From: Propionibacteriaceae bacterium
GTDB taxonomy: Bacteria; Actinomycetota; Actinomycetes; Propionibacteriales; Propionibacteriaceae
DNA length: 9,212 bases
Reading direction: 5' to 3'
Assembly: GCA_031254155.1 (NCBI GenBank)
Contig: JAIRVA010000312.1
Location: forward strand, 1 to 9,212
The stretch's first letter is position 1. Every line of letters starts with the position of its first letter. Below the pieces are notes generated by a model. The model searched no databases and was not told the DNA's origin. It saw nothing but the letters and a program-made list of their open reading frames with translations. Shown in pieces: positions 1 through 7,393 of this stretch. Both the position numbers and the translations under genes were made by a program.

Positions 1-3000
1 CCACCGGACCCGCCTGGTAGGCCACTGTCGCCGTCGCCGCGTCATCGGCCACGGTCGACTCGAACGTCGCCTCGTAGTAACCATTACCCTTGTTCACCAC
101 GCCCGTCTGCGTGTACGCCGCGTTCGACGCCGCGAACACGATGTCAACCACGTCGAGGTCGCTCAAGGCGTTCCCCTCGGCGTCCCGGGCGATCAGCGTG
201 GCCGTGTACGACCCCGTGCCCACCACCTGGACGTTGGCCGGGTCGGTCGCATCCGGGGTGACCTGGAACGTAGACGTGTCCGCCGAGAAGCCGCCCACCA
301 CGAACCTCACCTGGCCCTCGCCGATCGGGAGGTCCGGGGCGGACGCCCCGACGGTCACGGTCTCCGCCACGCGGTCCACGACCGTTGCGACCGCCCGCCC
401 ATCGGCGCCCGTCAGGGCGGACACCGGGTTGAGGGTCGCCGCACCCGTCGCCGTGAAGGTCACAGTGACCCCCGGTACGGGGTTGCAGAACTCGTCCGCG
501 ACGAGAGCTGTCGCCGTCGCCGGGCTGCCCACACCGACTTCCTGGGGCCCGACCGTCAGCGCGGTCGTCCGCGCCGGATCACCACACCCCGTCGACGGCT
601 CGCCGGCCCGGAACGGCACCGGCCGCGCCGCGCCGACCGGGGTACCGTCCACCGTCACCGTCGCTTCGGCCGTGTCGTCGGCCACGCGGGAGGTGTACGT
701 CACCGTGTACGTGCCGTCACCCACGTTCGTGACCGCCGAGACCGTGATGTAGTCCGCCGACTTGCCAAATTCGATGCCCGCGAGCCTCGTCACCGGGTTG
801 CCGTAGGTGTCCCGCGCCGTCAGGGTGGCCAGGTACACACCCCGCCCCACGGCCTGGATGTTCGCCGCGATTGTCGCATCCGGGGTAACCGTGAAGGCCG
901 AGTCCGCCGCACTGAACGTGCCCGCCTGGAACTTGATCGGTGCCGGGGACCCCGGCAGGTTCTGGTCCTTGACGGTCGCGTGGAGTAACACGCGCTCCGC
1001 CGTGGTGTCGGTCACCGTCGCCTGGGCCAGGCCGTCAGCGTTGGTGGTCCCCGTCGCCGGGGTCACTAGGCCGTTCGCTCCCGCGGCCAGCGCGAATGTC
1101 ACGTCCGTACCCTTCACCGGGTTGCAGAAGCGGTCTGTCACCAGCGCGGTCGCCGTGGCCGTCTCACCGACCGTGAGATTCGCCTTGTCGACCCGCAGGT
1201 TCGAGCTCGCCTGGCCGGGCCGGCACTCGAACGGACCCGTCGACGCCTCGCCCGCCTGGAACGGGATCGGCTGGGCCGTCCCGACCGGCGTACCGGCCAC
1301 CGTCACCGTCGCCGTCGCCGTCGCGTCCGCCACGGTCGAGGTGTACGTGACCCAGTAGGTCCCCTCACCCGCGTCCGTCACGCCCGAGACCGTGATATAG
1401 CCCGCTGACTTGCCGAAACCGATGCCCGCCGTGTCCACGGCCACCGGGTTGCCGTAGGCGTCCCGGGCAGTCAGCGTCCCCGTGTACGCCGCCACCCCGT
1501 CCGCCGGCTGGACGTTCTCGGGCTTGGTCGCATCCGGGCTGACCGCGAAGGTCGAGTTCGTCGCGTTGAACGCGCCCGCCCGGAAGATGATCGCCACCGG
1601 GGAACCGATGGCCGCTGTCTCCGGTTCAATGGTCGCGGTCAGTTCCACCGTCTCGGCCTTGCGGTCGGTCACCGCCGCCGTCGCCACACCGTCGGCCCCG
1701 GTCGGCGTCACCGGTGTCATCGTCGCCTGCGTGCCCGCACCCAGCGCGAACGCCACGTCCACACCCGGTACGGGGTTGCAGAACTCGTCCGTCACCAGCG
1801 CGGTCGCCGTCGCCGTACCGCCCACCGGGAGAGTCGTCTTGTCTACACTCAGGCTCGTGCGCGCCTGGCCGTCCGCACACGTGAACGGACCGGTCGTCGG
1901 CGCACCCGCCTGGAACGGTACCGGCAGGGCCTTGCCCACCGGGCCGCCCTGGAAGGTGACCGTGGCCGTCGCGGCCGCATCGGCCACGTTCGAGGTGAAC
2001 TTCACCTGGTAGTCCCCGCCGCCCGCGTTCACCACGCTCGTGATCGTGTAGGCGCCGTTCGACGCCGCGAACACGATGTCGGTGAGGTCGAGATTCTCCA
2101 ACTCATTCCTGTCGGCGTCCCGCGCGGTCAGGGTCGCGAGGTACTTCCCGGTACCCACCACCTGCACGTTGGCCGGATTGGTCGCATCCGGCGTGACCTC
2201 GAACGTCGAGGTCCGCTCCGAGAAGCCGCCCACCAGGAACTCCACCTGGCCCTCGCCAATCGTCAGTTCCGGCGTCGTGGCCCCGACCGTGACGATCTCG
2301 GCCACGTGGTCGATCAGCGTCGCGGCGGCCGTACCGTCGGCCCCCGTCACCGCCGTCACCGTCGGCACCGCGGACTCGTCCGGGCCGAGCGTCGCCGACC
2401 CGTCCACCGCGAAGGTCACCGCGACCCCCGGTACGGGGTTGCAGAACTCGTCCGCGACCAGGGCCGTCGCCGTCGCCGGGCTGCCCACGGCGACCTTCTG
2501 GGGGCCGACGGTCAGCGCGGTCGCCCGCGCCGGATCGGTACACGCCGTCGAGGGTCCGCCGGCCTTGAACGGGATCGGCCGGGCCGACCCGACCGGCTCG
2601 CCGGACACTGCCACGGTCGCCGTCGCCGTGGCGTCGGCCACGGTCGATTTGAACTCCACCTGGTACTTCCCGTCGCCCGCGTTCACCACGCTCGAGACCG
2701 TGATGGGGGCGGCCGACTTCCCGAACTGGATGGTCGCCACATCAAGGTCCGTCACCGCGTTGTCATAGGCATCCTTGGCAAAGAGCGTGCCGGTGTAGAA
2801 ACCGGTCCCCACCACCTGGATGTTCGCCGGGTTGGTCGCGTCCGGGGTCACCGTGAACAACGAGTCGTGAGCGCTGAACGTACCCGCCGTGAACGTGATG
2901 TCCGCCGAACCGTCAAAGTCGCCCGCCGTGATGGCCGCGGTGAGCGTCACCGTCTCGGCGACGGTGTCCGTCACCAGGGCGAAGGCGAGGCCATCCCCCG

Positions 3001-3836
3001 CGGTCGGACCCAAGGGGGTCACCGTACCCTTCGTACCCGGGGCCAGCGCAAACGTCACGTCCGTGCTCGCGACCGGGTTGCAGAACTTGTCCGTCACCAG
3101 CGCCTGGGCCAGCGCCGTACCGCCGACCGGGAGGCTGGTCTTGTCAACACTCAGGCTCGTGCCCGCCACACCGTCCGCACACGTGAACGGGCCCACCGAC
3201 GGCGGCCCCGCCACGAACGGGATCGGCAACGCCGTCCCGACCGGCGTCCCGAGGTAGGTCAGGCTCGCGGTCGCCGTACCCGCCACGGTGGAGGTGTACT
3301 CCACGGTGTACGTGCCATTCTGGTTGTTCGTCACCGCCGAGACGGCGACATCCGGGCTCGACACCGTGAAATCAAGGGTGTCCAGCGCGAGGTCCTTCAG
3401 CGGGTTACGGCCGGCGTCCCGCGCGGTGAGCGTCCCGGTGTACGAGTCCACGCCCGCCACCGGGACCCCACCCGGCGTGGTCACGTTCGGGGTCACCGTG
3501 AAGGTCGACCGGTCGGCCGAGAACTCTCCGGCGGTGAAGGTCACCGTCGCCGGGGACCCCGTGATCGCGGCGGGCGTGCCGTTCACCAGGACGGTCGCCG
3601 CGAGCTCATCCGCGTACTTCTTCGCCTTGGCGGAGTTGATCGTCACCGTACATTCCCCACCCACCGTCACGCACGTCGGCGCGGAGAGGGTCGTCGCCGG
3701 GGCGGAGGCGTTCGCAAACGTCACCGTGACACCGTTCAGCGGCTCGCCCTGCGCATTCACAATCGTGGCGGTGACGGTGACCGGGGAGTTGACCGGGGCC
3801 GTCCCGTCCGGCGGGTCGAGCGTGAGCGCCGACTGG
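1..3836 (-). repeat. In-frame tandem array of six two-domain Ig units
   Basis: Read on the minus strand, units run right to left: U1 about 3182-3836, U2 2543-3181, U3 1880-2542, U4 1226-1879, U5 587-1225 and U6 1-586 (nearly complete). U2-U5 are bounded here at the codon of each unit's first cysteine. Unit lengths are 639, 663, 654 and 639 bases for U2-U5. Each unit has an invasin-like half (DKTSLPVGG..., then FCNPV..VTFAL..., then G.DG.A.A.VTD..AE.V) and a filamin-like half (FSA..STF.VTPDATNPANVQVVG, Y.ATLTARDA.GN, then Y.V.Y.STVADATATATV). Spacing is regular and every length is a multiple of three, so units could be gained or lost without a frameshift. The plus-strand word GGTTGCAGAA (complement of the FCN codons) recurs near 481, 1120, 1774, 2437 and 3076. 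Confidence 0.93.
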
Positions 3837-6778
3837 GCCGGGTCGGGCATCGTCGCGTACTCGACATCAATCGTGGCGTCGGAGCCGAGCGCGGCCCCGG
3901 TGTACGTGATGGTCGCGCTGGCGCCCGGCGTGACCGCCGGGGTGGCGATGACCGCCCCGGTCAGGGTGTCCTTGATCGTCGCGCCGACGATCTGCCAGGT
4001 GGCGGGTGCGGTCGCGGTGATGGTCTGGCTCTTCCCGGCCGCGAGGCCCTTGGCCGTACCCACGACCGTCGCCGGCCCGGCCGTGAGGGTCTGTCCGTCA
4101 ACGGTGAACGTCCCCGTGCCGCCCGTCGTGTGGGCGCCGACCCGGTAGACCGCATCCGCCACCGTGAACGAGTAGTCCTCGATCTCGCCGGGCGTCGTCC
4201 AACTGGTGGTGCTCGTCGCCGAAGCCTGGTACTCGAAGCCCGCGTTCGTCGGCTGCGTCTGCGCCGCCGTCGAGACGTTGGCGCGGAACTGGACGGCCGG
4301 CGTACCGGTGACCGTCCCGGCGCTCTGGAACTGGAAGCCGCCCGTGGCCACCTTATCCGCGACCACCGGCGTCCAGCGGGCCGTGGTATCCCACGTGTTG
4401 TTCCCGGCCCCGGTCACCCAGCCGGCCACCTGGGCCGCGCCAGCGGCGGGCCCGGACACGTCGGCCGTGAGGGAGTAGGTCCCGGTCGCGGCCAGGACGC
4501 TGCCCGCGAGGGGCAGCTTGCCAGCGTACGAGGCGATCCCAACACCGTCATCCGACGCGTTGTGAGCCTTGCCGTCCGCCGCCGGACCGGCGTACGCCCC
4601 GAGCTGGCTGCCCAGCCAGACCTGCGGATCGCGGCCGTTCACGTGGACCGGTACGGTGGTGCCCGTCGCCGGGCCCGCCGCCGCGTCGCCAAACGACCCC
4701 AGCGCGGAGACGCCGAAGTCAACCGTCGCCACCTCGGAGTCGCCCGTCATCGTCACCGCGGCGTGGACCGGCATGGTGGCCGGGTCCATGCCCACGCCCA
4801 GCGCGGTCACCGCCGGGTCGGCGTACGGCGCCGTGACGGCCCCGTTGCACACCCCGGACTGGCCGTTGCTGATGTTGCCGTTCGCACAGGTCACCGTGGC
4901 CGTGTTCAGCGAACCCGCCACCGCGGCGTACGTCTGGACGGCATTGACGCCGGCCACCTGGGCTTGGACGACGCGGACAAAGTAGTTGCCGGCCCCGGAG
5001 ACCACGAACTGGTACCCGCCGGTGGAGCTGGTCGTCTGGGTACCGAGCAGCGTGCCGTCACCCGCGTAGAGGGCCATTAGCTGGTTCGCCAGACCCGGAT
5101 CGCCCGCCACAGCGCCGTCGGCCGCCTGGTCGTTGTACACCGTCCCGGCGATGACCGTCAGCATCTGCGGGCTGGCGTTGTCAAGGTAGGCCCGGACGTT
5201 GACCTGGGATGTGATGTAGCCCGGCGCGGGGTTGTTGAAATCGATGGTCCGCGCGTTGTCGGCGGTTGACACCGGGCCGATGATGTCCATGAGGCCGGTG
5301 ACCGGGTCCATGCGCACCATCCGGGAGGCGGTCCGGCTCTCCGACGCCACCGCGTTGGCGTCGCCGACGTCGTAGATGTTGTTGTCCTTGCCGTCCGTGG
5401 GCTCGTTGGCATAGTACGTGTTGACGTACCCGCCGCCGAGGAGCTTACCGTTGTGGATCGCGGTACCCACCACCCAGACGCCGTCCTCCATGAACATGTC
5501 GGCCCGGGCCGGCTTGAGCTTGGTGACGACGGAGTACGCCCACGGCTTGGCCTGGGAGCCGTTCACGAAGTTACCGTCGGCATCGCGGCTCGGCTGAACT
5601 CGCACGAGCGACGAGTTCCCGCGGTTGGTGTCATTGGCATTGATTTGGGTACCCGTGTACATGTAGAGGTTGCCCGCGGCGTCCAACCCGAAGTCGGCCG
5701 CCGTATTCGGGTCGTCGTACTCGCAACCAGCGCCCAGCCCGTTGGTGCCGTAGGGGCAGTTGGCGTTCGCCACCCGGGCCCGCAGTTTCATGCGCTCCTT
5801 GGAGCGCTGCCCCTGGACGAAGTCGGCCGGCTGGACCGGCCCCGACTGTACGTAATCACCGGTCACCGGATCCCAGATCGCGAACTGCTGCGTCGACGTG
5901 TTGACGGAGGTGTTGTCGTAGAGCTGGTTGTCCAGGGCGCCCCACATGCTCTGCAGGTAGAGGTACCCGTTCAGCTGGTTGGCCTCGCCGCCGGTGGCGT
6001 AGGGATTGCCGACGTTGGGAGCCATGTTGTTCCAGTCCCCGGTGTTCCGCACGGACGGCATGCACCCGACCTTGATATCGGGACTGCCATCCGTCACCCG
6101 GACCACCGAGATCCAGCCCTCCGGGCCGTACCCCGAGATCTTGGAGCAGTCCAGGAAGCTGGTCGAGTTGATGTAGTCTGAGCCGTCGTGCGCCCAGAAG
6201 TAGACGGAGAGCGGCGCCTTGGGATCGGTTGCCGTACCCCCGATCCGCGCCATCGCCTGCGTCGAAAACTGGACCCAGTTATACGACTGACTCAGCGTCA
6301 GGGGCCCGGTCTGCGTCCGCTCGAAGGCCATGACGGGACGCGTCTTGTAGGCGAACGTGACCGGGTCGAAATCGTACGACTCGCCGAGGATCGTCGCCCG
6401 GCCGCCGATTTGGTCGCCGGGGTTGCCGGTCGACTGGCTAGAAGTCCAGTAGACCGAATCCTCACTCAGCACCCGCGTATCATCCCCCGCCGGCTGGCCG
6501 TCGGCGCCCAGCCAGACGGCCTTCAGCTCGGGGATCGTCTTCCAGGACGGGTCCCAGCCCTTCTGCTGGAGGGTGGGCCGCGACGCGGCCTCGGCGTCGG
6601 GCGCCGCGGCGGCGTCGGCCGCGTCCAGCAGCGTACTGCCGACGACAAAGCTGGCCACCATCAGGACAAACGCCGTCAAGACTGCCACGGGTCTCGCCCA
6701 CCACCGGGGCGCGGCCGCGCGGCGCGGGCCTACCAAAACATCATTGCTACTAGTACCATTTACGGTGCGATCGTTCAC
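1..6778 (-). CDS. Giant secreted multi-domain Ig-repeat surface protein (adhesin-like), C-terminus outside window
   Basis: The frame stays open from an in-frame TGA at 6788-6790 to the left edge (2259 codons plus one base), with G/C-rich third positions throughout. GTG at 6778 is the first start after that stop. Residues 1-59 form a signal peptide. Residues about 60-540 are rich in Trp, Tyr, Asn and Gly, with propeller-like strands (DAAGNLYMYTG near 365, WDPVTGDYV near 302, MDPVTGLMDIIG near 490). Residues about 541-610 resemble an SdrD-B/SpaA prealbumin-fold domain (AGTVYNDQAADG, then TGGYQFVV). Residues about 690-873 look like a GEVED domain ending in GEIEDYSF. A small linker domain (about 873-980) precedes at least six tandem Big_1-like plus filamin-like Ig units, from about residue 982 to the edge. 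Known proteins of this architecture are exported stalk-like adhesins; adhesion to a cell or matrix ligand is inferred. No sorting signal is visible because the C-terminus is missing. The exact role is unknown. Coding status is very secure; the functional class is moderately so. Confidence 0.93.
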   Translation of the reverse strand, partial: MNDRTVNGTSSNDVLVGPRRAAAPRWWARPVAVLTAFVLMVASFVVGSTLLDAADAAAAPDAEAASRPTLQQKGWDPSWKTIPELKAVWLGADGQPAGDDTRVLSEDSVYWTSSQSTGNPGDQIGGRATILGESYDFDPVTFAYKTRPVMAFERTQTGPLTLSQSYNWVQFSTQAMARIGGTATDPKAPLSVYFWAHDGSDYINSTSFLDCSKISGYGPEGWISVVRVTDGSPDIKVGCMPSVRNTGDWNNMAPNVGNPYATGGEANQLNGYLYLQSMWGALDNQLYDNTSVNTSTQQFAIWDPVTGDYVQSGPVQPADFVQGQRSKERMKLRARVANANCPYGTNGLGAGCEYDDPNTAADFGLDAAGNLYMYTGTQINANDTNRGNSSLVRVQPSRDADGNFVNGSQAKPWAYSVVTKLKPARADMFMEDGVWVVGTAIHNGKLLGGGYVNTYYANEPTDGKDNNIYDVGDANAVASESRTASRMVRMDPVTGLMDIIGPVSTADNARTIDFNNPAPGYITSQVNVRAYLDNASPQMLTVIAGTVYNDQAADGAVAGDPGLANQLMALYAGDGTLLGTQTTSSTGGYQFVVSGAGNYFVRVVQAQVAGVNAVQTYAAVAGSLNTATVTCANGNISNGQSGVCNGAVTAPYADPAVTALGVGMDPATMPVHAAVTMTGDSEVATVDFGVSALGSFGDAAAGPATGTTVPVHVNGRDPQVWLGSQLGAYAGPAADGKAHNASDDGVGIASYAGKLPLAGSVLAATGTYSLTADVSGPAAGAAQVAGWVTGAGNNTWDTTARWTPVVADKVATGGFQFQSAGTVTGTPAVQFRANVSTAAQTQPTNAGFEYQASATSTTSWTTPGEIEDYSFTVADAVYRVGAHTTGGTGTFTVDGQTLTAGPATVVGTAKGLAAGKSQTITATAPATWQIVGATIKDTLTGAVIATPAVTPGASATITYTGAALGSDATIDVEYATMPDPAQSALTLDPPDGTAPVNSPVTVTATIVNAQGEPLNGVTVTFANASAPATTLSAPTCVTVGGECTVTINSAKAKKYADELAATVLVNGTPAAITGSPATVTFTAGEFSADRSTFTVTPNVTTPGGVPVAGVDSYTGTLTARDAGRNPLKDLALDTLDFTVSSPDVAVSAVTNNQNGTYTVEYTSTVAGTATASLTYLGTPVGTALPIPFVAGPPSVGPFTCADGVAGTSLSVDKTSLPVGGTALAQALVTDKFCNPVASTDVTFALAPGTKGTVTPLGPTAGDGLAFALVTDTVAETVTLTAAITAGDFDGSADITFTAGTFSAHDSLFTVTPDATNPANIQVVGTGFYTGTLFAKDAYDNAVTDLDVATIQFGKSAAPITVSSVVNAGDGKYQVEFKSTVADATATATVAVSGEPVGSARPIPFKAGGPSTACTDPARATALTVGPQKVAVGSPATATALVADEFCNPVPGVAVTFAVDGSATLGPDESAVPTVTAVTGADGTAAATLIDHVAEIVTVGATTPELTIGEGQVEFLVGGFSERTSTFEVTPDATNPANVQVVGTGKYLATLTARDADRNELENLDLTDIVFAASNGAYTITSVVNAGGGDYQVKFTSNVADAAATATVTFQGGPVGKALPVPFQAGAPTTGPFTCADGQARTSLSVDKTTLPVGGTATATALVTDEFCNPVPGVDVAFALGAGTQATMTPVTPTGADGVATAAVTDRKAETVELTATIEPETAAIGSPVAIIFRAGAFNATNSTFAVSPDATKPENVQPADGVAAYTGTLTARDAYGNPVAVDTAGIGFGKSAGYITVSGVTDAGEGTYWVTYTSTVADATATATVTVAGTPVGTAQPIPFQAGEASTGPFECRPGQASSNLRVDKANLTVGETATATALVTDRFCNPVKGTDVTFALAAGANGLVTPATGTTNADGLAQATVTDTTAERVLLHATVKDQNLPGSPAPIKFQAGTFSAADSAFTVTPDATIAANIQAVGRGVYLATLTARDTYGNPVTRLAGIEFGKSADYITVSAVTNVGDGTYTVTYTSRVADDTAEATVTVDGTPVGAARPVPFRAGEPSTGCGDPARTTALTVGPQEVGVGSPATATALVADEFCNPVPGVTVTFTATGAATLNPVSALTGADGRAVATVVDRVAETVTVGASAPDLPIGEGQVRFVVGGFSADTSTFQVTPDATDPANVQVVGTGSYTATLIARDAEGNALSDLDVVDIVFAASNAAYTQTGVVNKGNGYYEATFESTVADDAATATVAYQAGPV
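6602..6778 (-). other. Signal peptide region of the giant surface protein
   Basis: Residues 1-59 have a long polar n-region with positive charges (R19, R20, R25, R29), a hydrophobic core from about P30 to L51 (ending VASFVVGSTLL) and small residues suited to signal peptidase I (DAADAAAA, about 52-59). Cleavage is probably within residues 55-59. The twin arginine is not followed by the usual Tat consensus, so Sec export is more likely. Internal GTG (V31) or ATG (M40) starts would cut into or remove the charged part, which supports the upstream GTG. Confidence 0.75.
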
Positions 6779-6781
6779 TTT

Positions 6782-6788
6782 CCCTCTT
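6782..6788 (-). promoter_or_regulatory. Ribosome binding site of the giant gene
   Basis: On the minus strand AAGAGGG lies just upstream of the GTG at 6778. The GAGG core (6783-6786) leaves only four bases before the start, shorter than usual. It still supports this GTG because no other start lies between the upstream TGA (6788-6790) and it. Confidence 0.55.
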
Positions 6789-6939
6789 CAGCTAGACACG
6801 CCTCGGACGCAGGGGTACCCGCGCCCGTTTGGGCAGACTGGTCCCCCCAGCTCAGCATTGGTGATGTCGCTTTTGTCGGGCCCGCGCTCGAGCGTACCCT
6901 CCGTCACGGCTCGACCGCCGCAACCACGCGACTTGGAAG

Positions 6940-6969
6940 AGTCTACTACAACTTCCCTAACAAGTTCAA
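6940..6969 (-). promoter_or_regulatory. Candidate promoter of the giant gene
   Basis: TTGAAC at 6964-6969 (-35-like, four of six consensus bases) is followed after 18 bases by TAGACT at 6940-6945 (-10-like, four of six). A transcript from here would start near 6933 and carry a leader of about 155 bases. The match is modest. The -35 box is also one arm of an inverted repeat (6964-6984). Confidence 0.3.
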
Positions 6970-6984
6970 AACGATATCTTGAAC
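6964..6984. promoter_or_regulatory. Inverted repeat, possible operator
   Basis: GTTCAA (6964-6969) and TTGAAC (6979-6984) are perfect inverted copies with a nine-base spacer, so the arm centres are 15 bases apart. The repeat overlaps the candidate -35 box of the giant gene, the usual placement for a dimeric repressor site. No regulator is known from the window, and short palindromes also occur by chance in AT-richer stretches. Confidence 0.35.
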
Positions 6985-7109
6985 CGGTCTAAAATTTATC
7001 CTTGTCAACGAGACTGATTTTCATTCACAGCCATTACTCCAGGCGCACACATAACTAATTACGTACGCCGGGCCTGCCCCGGGCACCACCCCAAACCGAC
7101 CCGCCTTCA

Positions 7110-7135
7110 CCCCGCGCCCCGCCCGCCCGGCCCCC
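7110..7135 (-). other. G-quadruplex-forming motif
   Basis: The minus strand reads GGGGG-CC-GGG-C-GGG-C-GGGG across 7117-7135, four G-runs with loops of one or two bases, and a fifth run of four Gs lies at 7110-7113. Loops this short are typical of very stable parallel quadruplexes. It sits six bases upstream of the -35 box of the tRNA promoter. Folding in the cell is inferred. Confidence 0.65.
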
Positions 7136-7141
7136 GACTGC

Positions 7142-7170
7142 TGGACATCAATTCCGTGAGGCTGTAAAGT
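7142..7170 (+). promoter_or_regulatory. Promoter of tRNA-Ala
   Basis: TGGACA (7142-7147, five of six -35 consensus bases) and TAAAGT (7165-7170, four of six -10 bases) are separated by an ideal 17 bases. Transcription would begin about 7177, a few bases before the mature tRNA end at 7184, leaving a very short 5' leader for RNase P to remove. Confidence 0.65.
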
Positions 7171-7183
7171 AAGTACCCGCACT

Positions 7184-7256
7184 GGGGCTATGGCGCAGTT
7201 GGTAGCGCGCTTCCATGGCATGGAAGAGGCCACGGGTTCGAATCCCGTTAGCTCCA
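7184..7256 (+). tRNA. tRNA-Ala (anticodon GGC)
   Basis: The 73 bases fold into a complete cloverleaf: acceptor GGGGCTA/TAGCTCC, D stem GCGC/GCGC around AGTTGGTA, anticodon stem CTTCC/GGAAG with loop ATGGCAT, a five-base variable loop, and T stem ACGGG/CCCGT around TTCGAAT. The anticodon GGC (7217-7219) reads GCC and GCU alanine codons. The acceptor stem has the G3:U70 wobble pair, the main alanine identity element, and the discriminator base is A. The 3' CCA is not encoded (CAA follows A7256), so it must be added by tRNA nucleotidyltransferase. Confidence 0.97.
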
Positions 7257-7260
7257 CAAC

Positions 7261-7280
7261 TATATATATATTTGTTTTTC
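7261..7280 (+). terminator. TA-repeat and T-run after tRNA-Ala, possible transcript end
   Basis: Directly after the tRNA comes an alternating TATATATATAT tract and then TTTGTTTTTC, strikingly AT-rich in a GC-rich setting. There is no separate GC-rich hairpin before the T-run, so this is not a textbook intrinsic terminator; the tRNA fold itself could act as the upstream structure. The assignment is tentative. Confidence 0.35.
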
Positions 7281-7323
7281 TCCGGACCCGTTGACGCCGC
7301 GCCAGTGCTACTTCATTAGTCTG

Positions 7324-7336
7324 GTTCAGAACGTTC
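7324..7336. promoter_or_regulatory. GTTC-A-GAAC-GTTC palindrome cluster, possible operator
   Basis: Three four-base elements follow each other: GTTC (7324-7327), GAAC (7329-7332) and GTTC (7333-7336), giving two overlapping palindromes including the perfect eight-base GAACGTTC. The cluster lies just downstream of a weak promoter-like pair. It recalls Gram-positive LexA boxes (GAAC-N4-GTTC) but lacks the four-base spacer, so LexA binding is not claimed. Confidence 0.25.
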
Positions 7337-7393
7337 CCGTGTTGCCGCTGAGGACGGCGTCGGTTAGGGGATAATGGTGCGAACAGAAGCATT

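Larger units (their letters stand above)
6791..7183. other. Divergent intergenic region between the giant gene and tRNA-Ala
   Basis: I see no credible gene in this stretch. The part from about 6790 to 6933 would be the GC-rich leader of the giant gene and contains small hairpin candidates on the minus strand, for example GCCC-AAAC-GGGC and the palindrome GGGTACCC. The part from about 6950 to 7060 is clearly more AT-rich and holds the candidate promoter and inverted repeat. From about 7076 to 7137 the plus strand is extremely C-rich and ends in a G-quadruplex motif on the minus strand. Confidence 0.7.

Noticed and set aside
1..3836. CRISPR array suggested by regularly repeated words
   Set aside because: The spacing is about 640-660 bases and the repeats are in-frame coding units of an Ig-domain protein, not short direct repeats with unique spacers.
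2306..5080. Plus-strand ORF of 924 codons antisense to the giant gene
   Set aside because: The translation is dominated by Arg, Gly, His and Asp, with no domain, as expected for a GC-rich shadow frame. The minus-strand frame has clear Ig repeats, a signal peptide and a ribosome binding site.
6779..6933. Possible c-di-AMP (ydaO-type) riboswitch in the leader of the giant gene
   Set aside because: The minus strand has GAGCTGGGGGGACCA and later CTAGCTGAAGAGG, loosely like two conserved boxes, but the diagnostic GGGTGAAT and CCGAATCCG boxes are absent, so the likeness is probably chance.
6188..6992. Overlapping plus-strand ORFs across the giant gene start and leader
   Set aside because: They cover the signal peptide region in antisense, have low-complexity composition and show no homology I can recognise.
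7003..7008. Perfect TTGACA -35 box on the minus strand
   Set aside because: With 16-19 base spacing it is followed by GGTTCA-like sequence, not a -10 box. It is kept only as a possible contributor to the AT-rich promoter region.
7184..7256. Attachment site duplication at the tRNA 3' end
   Set aside because: I found no second copy of the tRNA 3' segment and no integrase in the window, so an att site cannot be annotated; only the island hypothesis is recorded.
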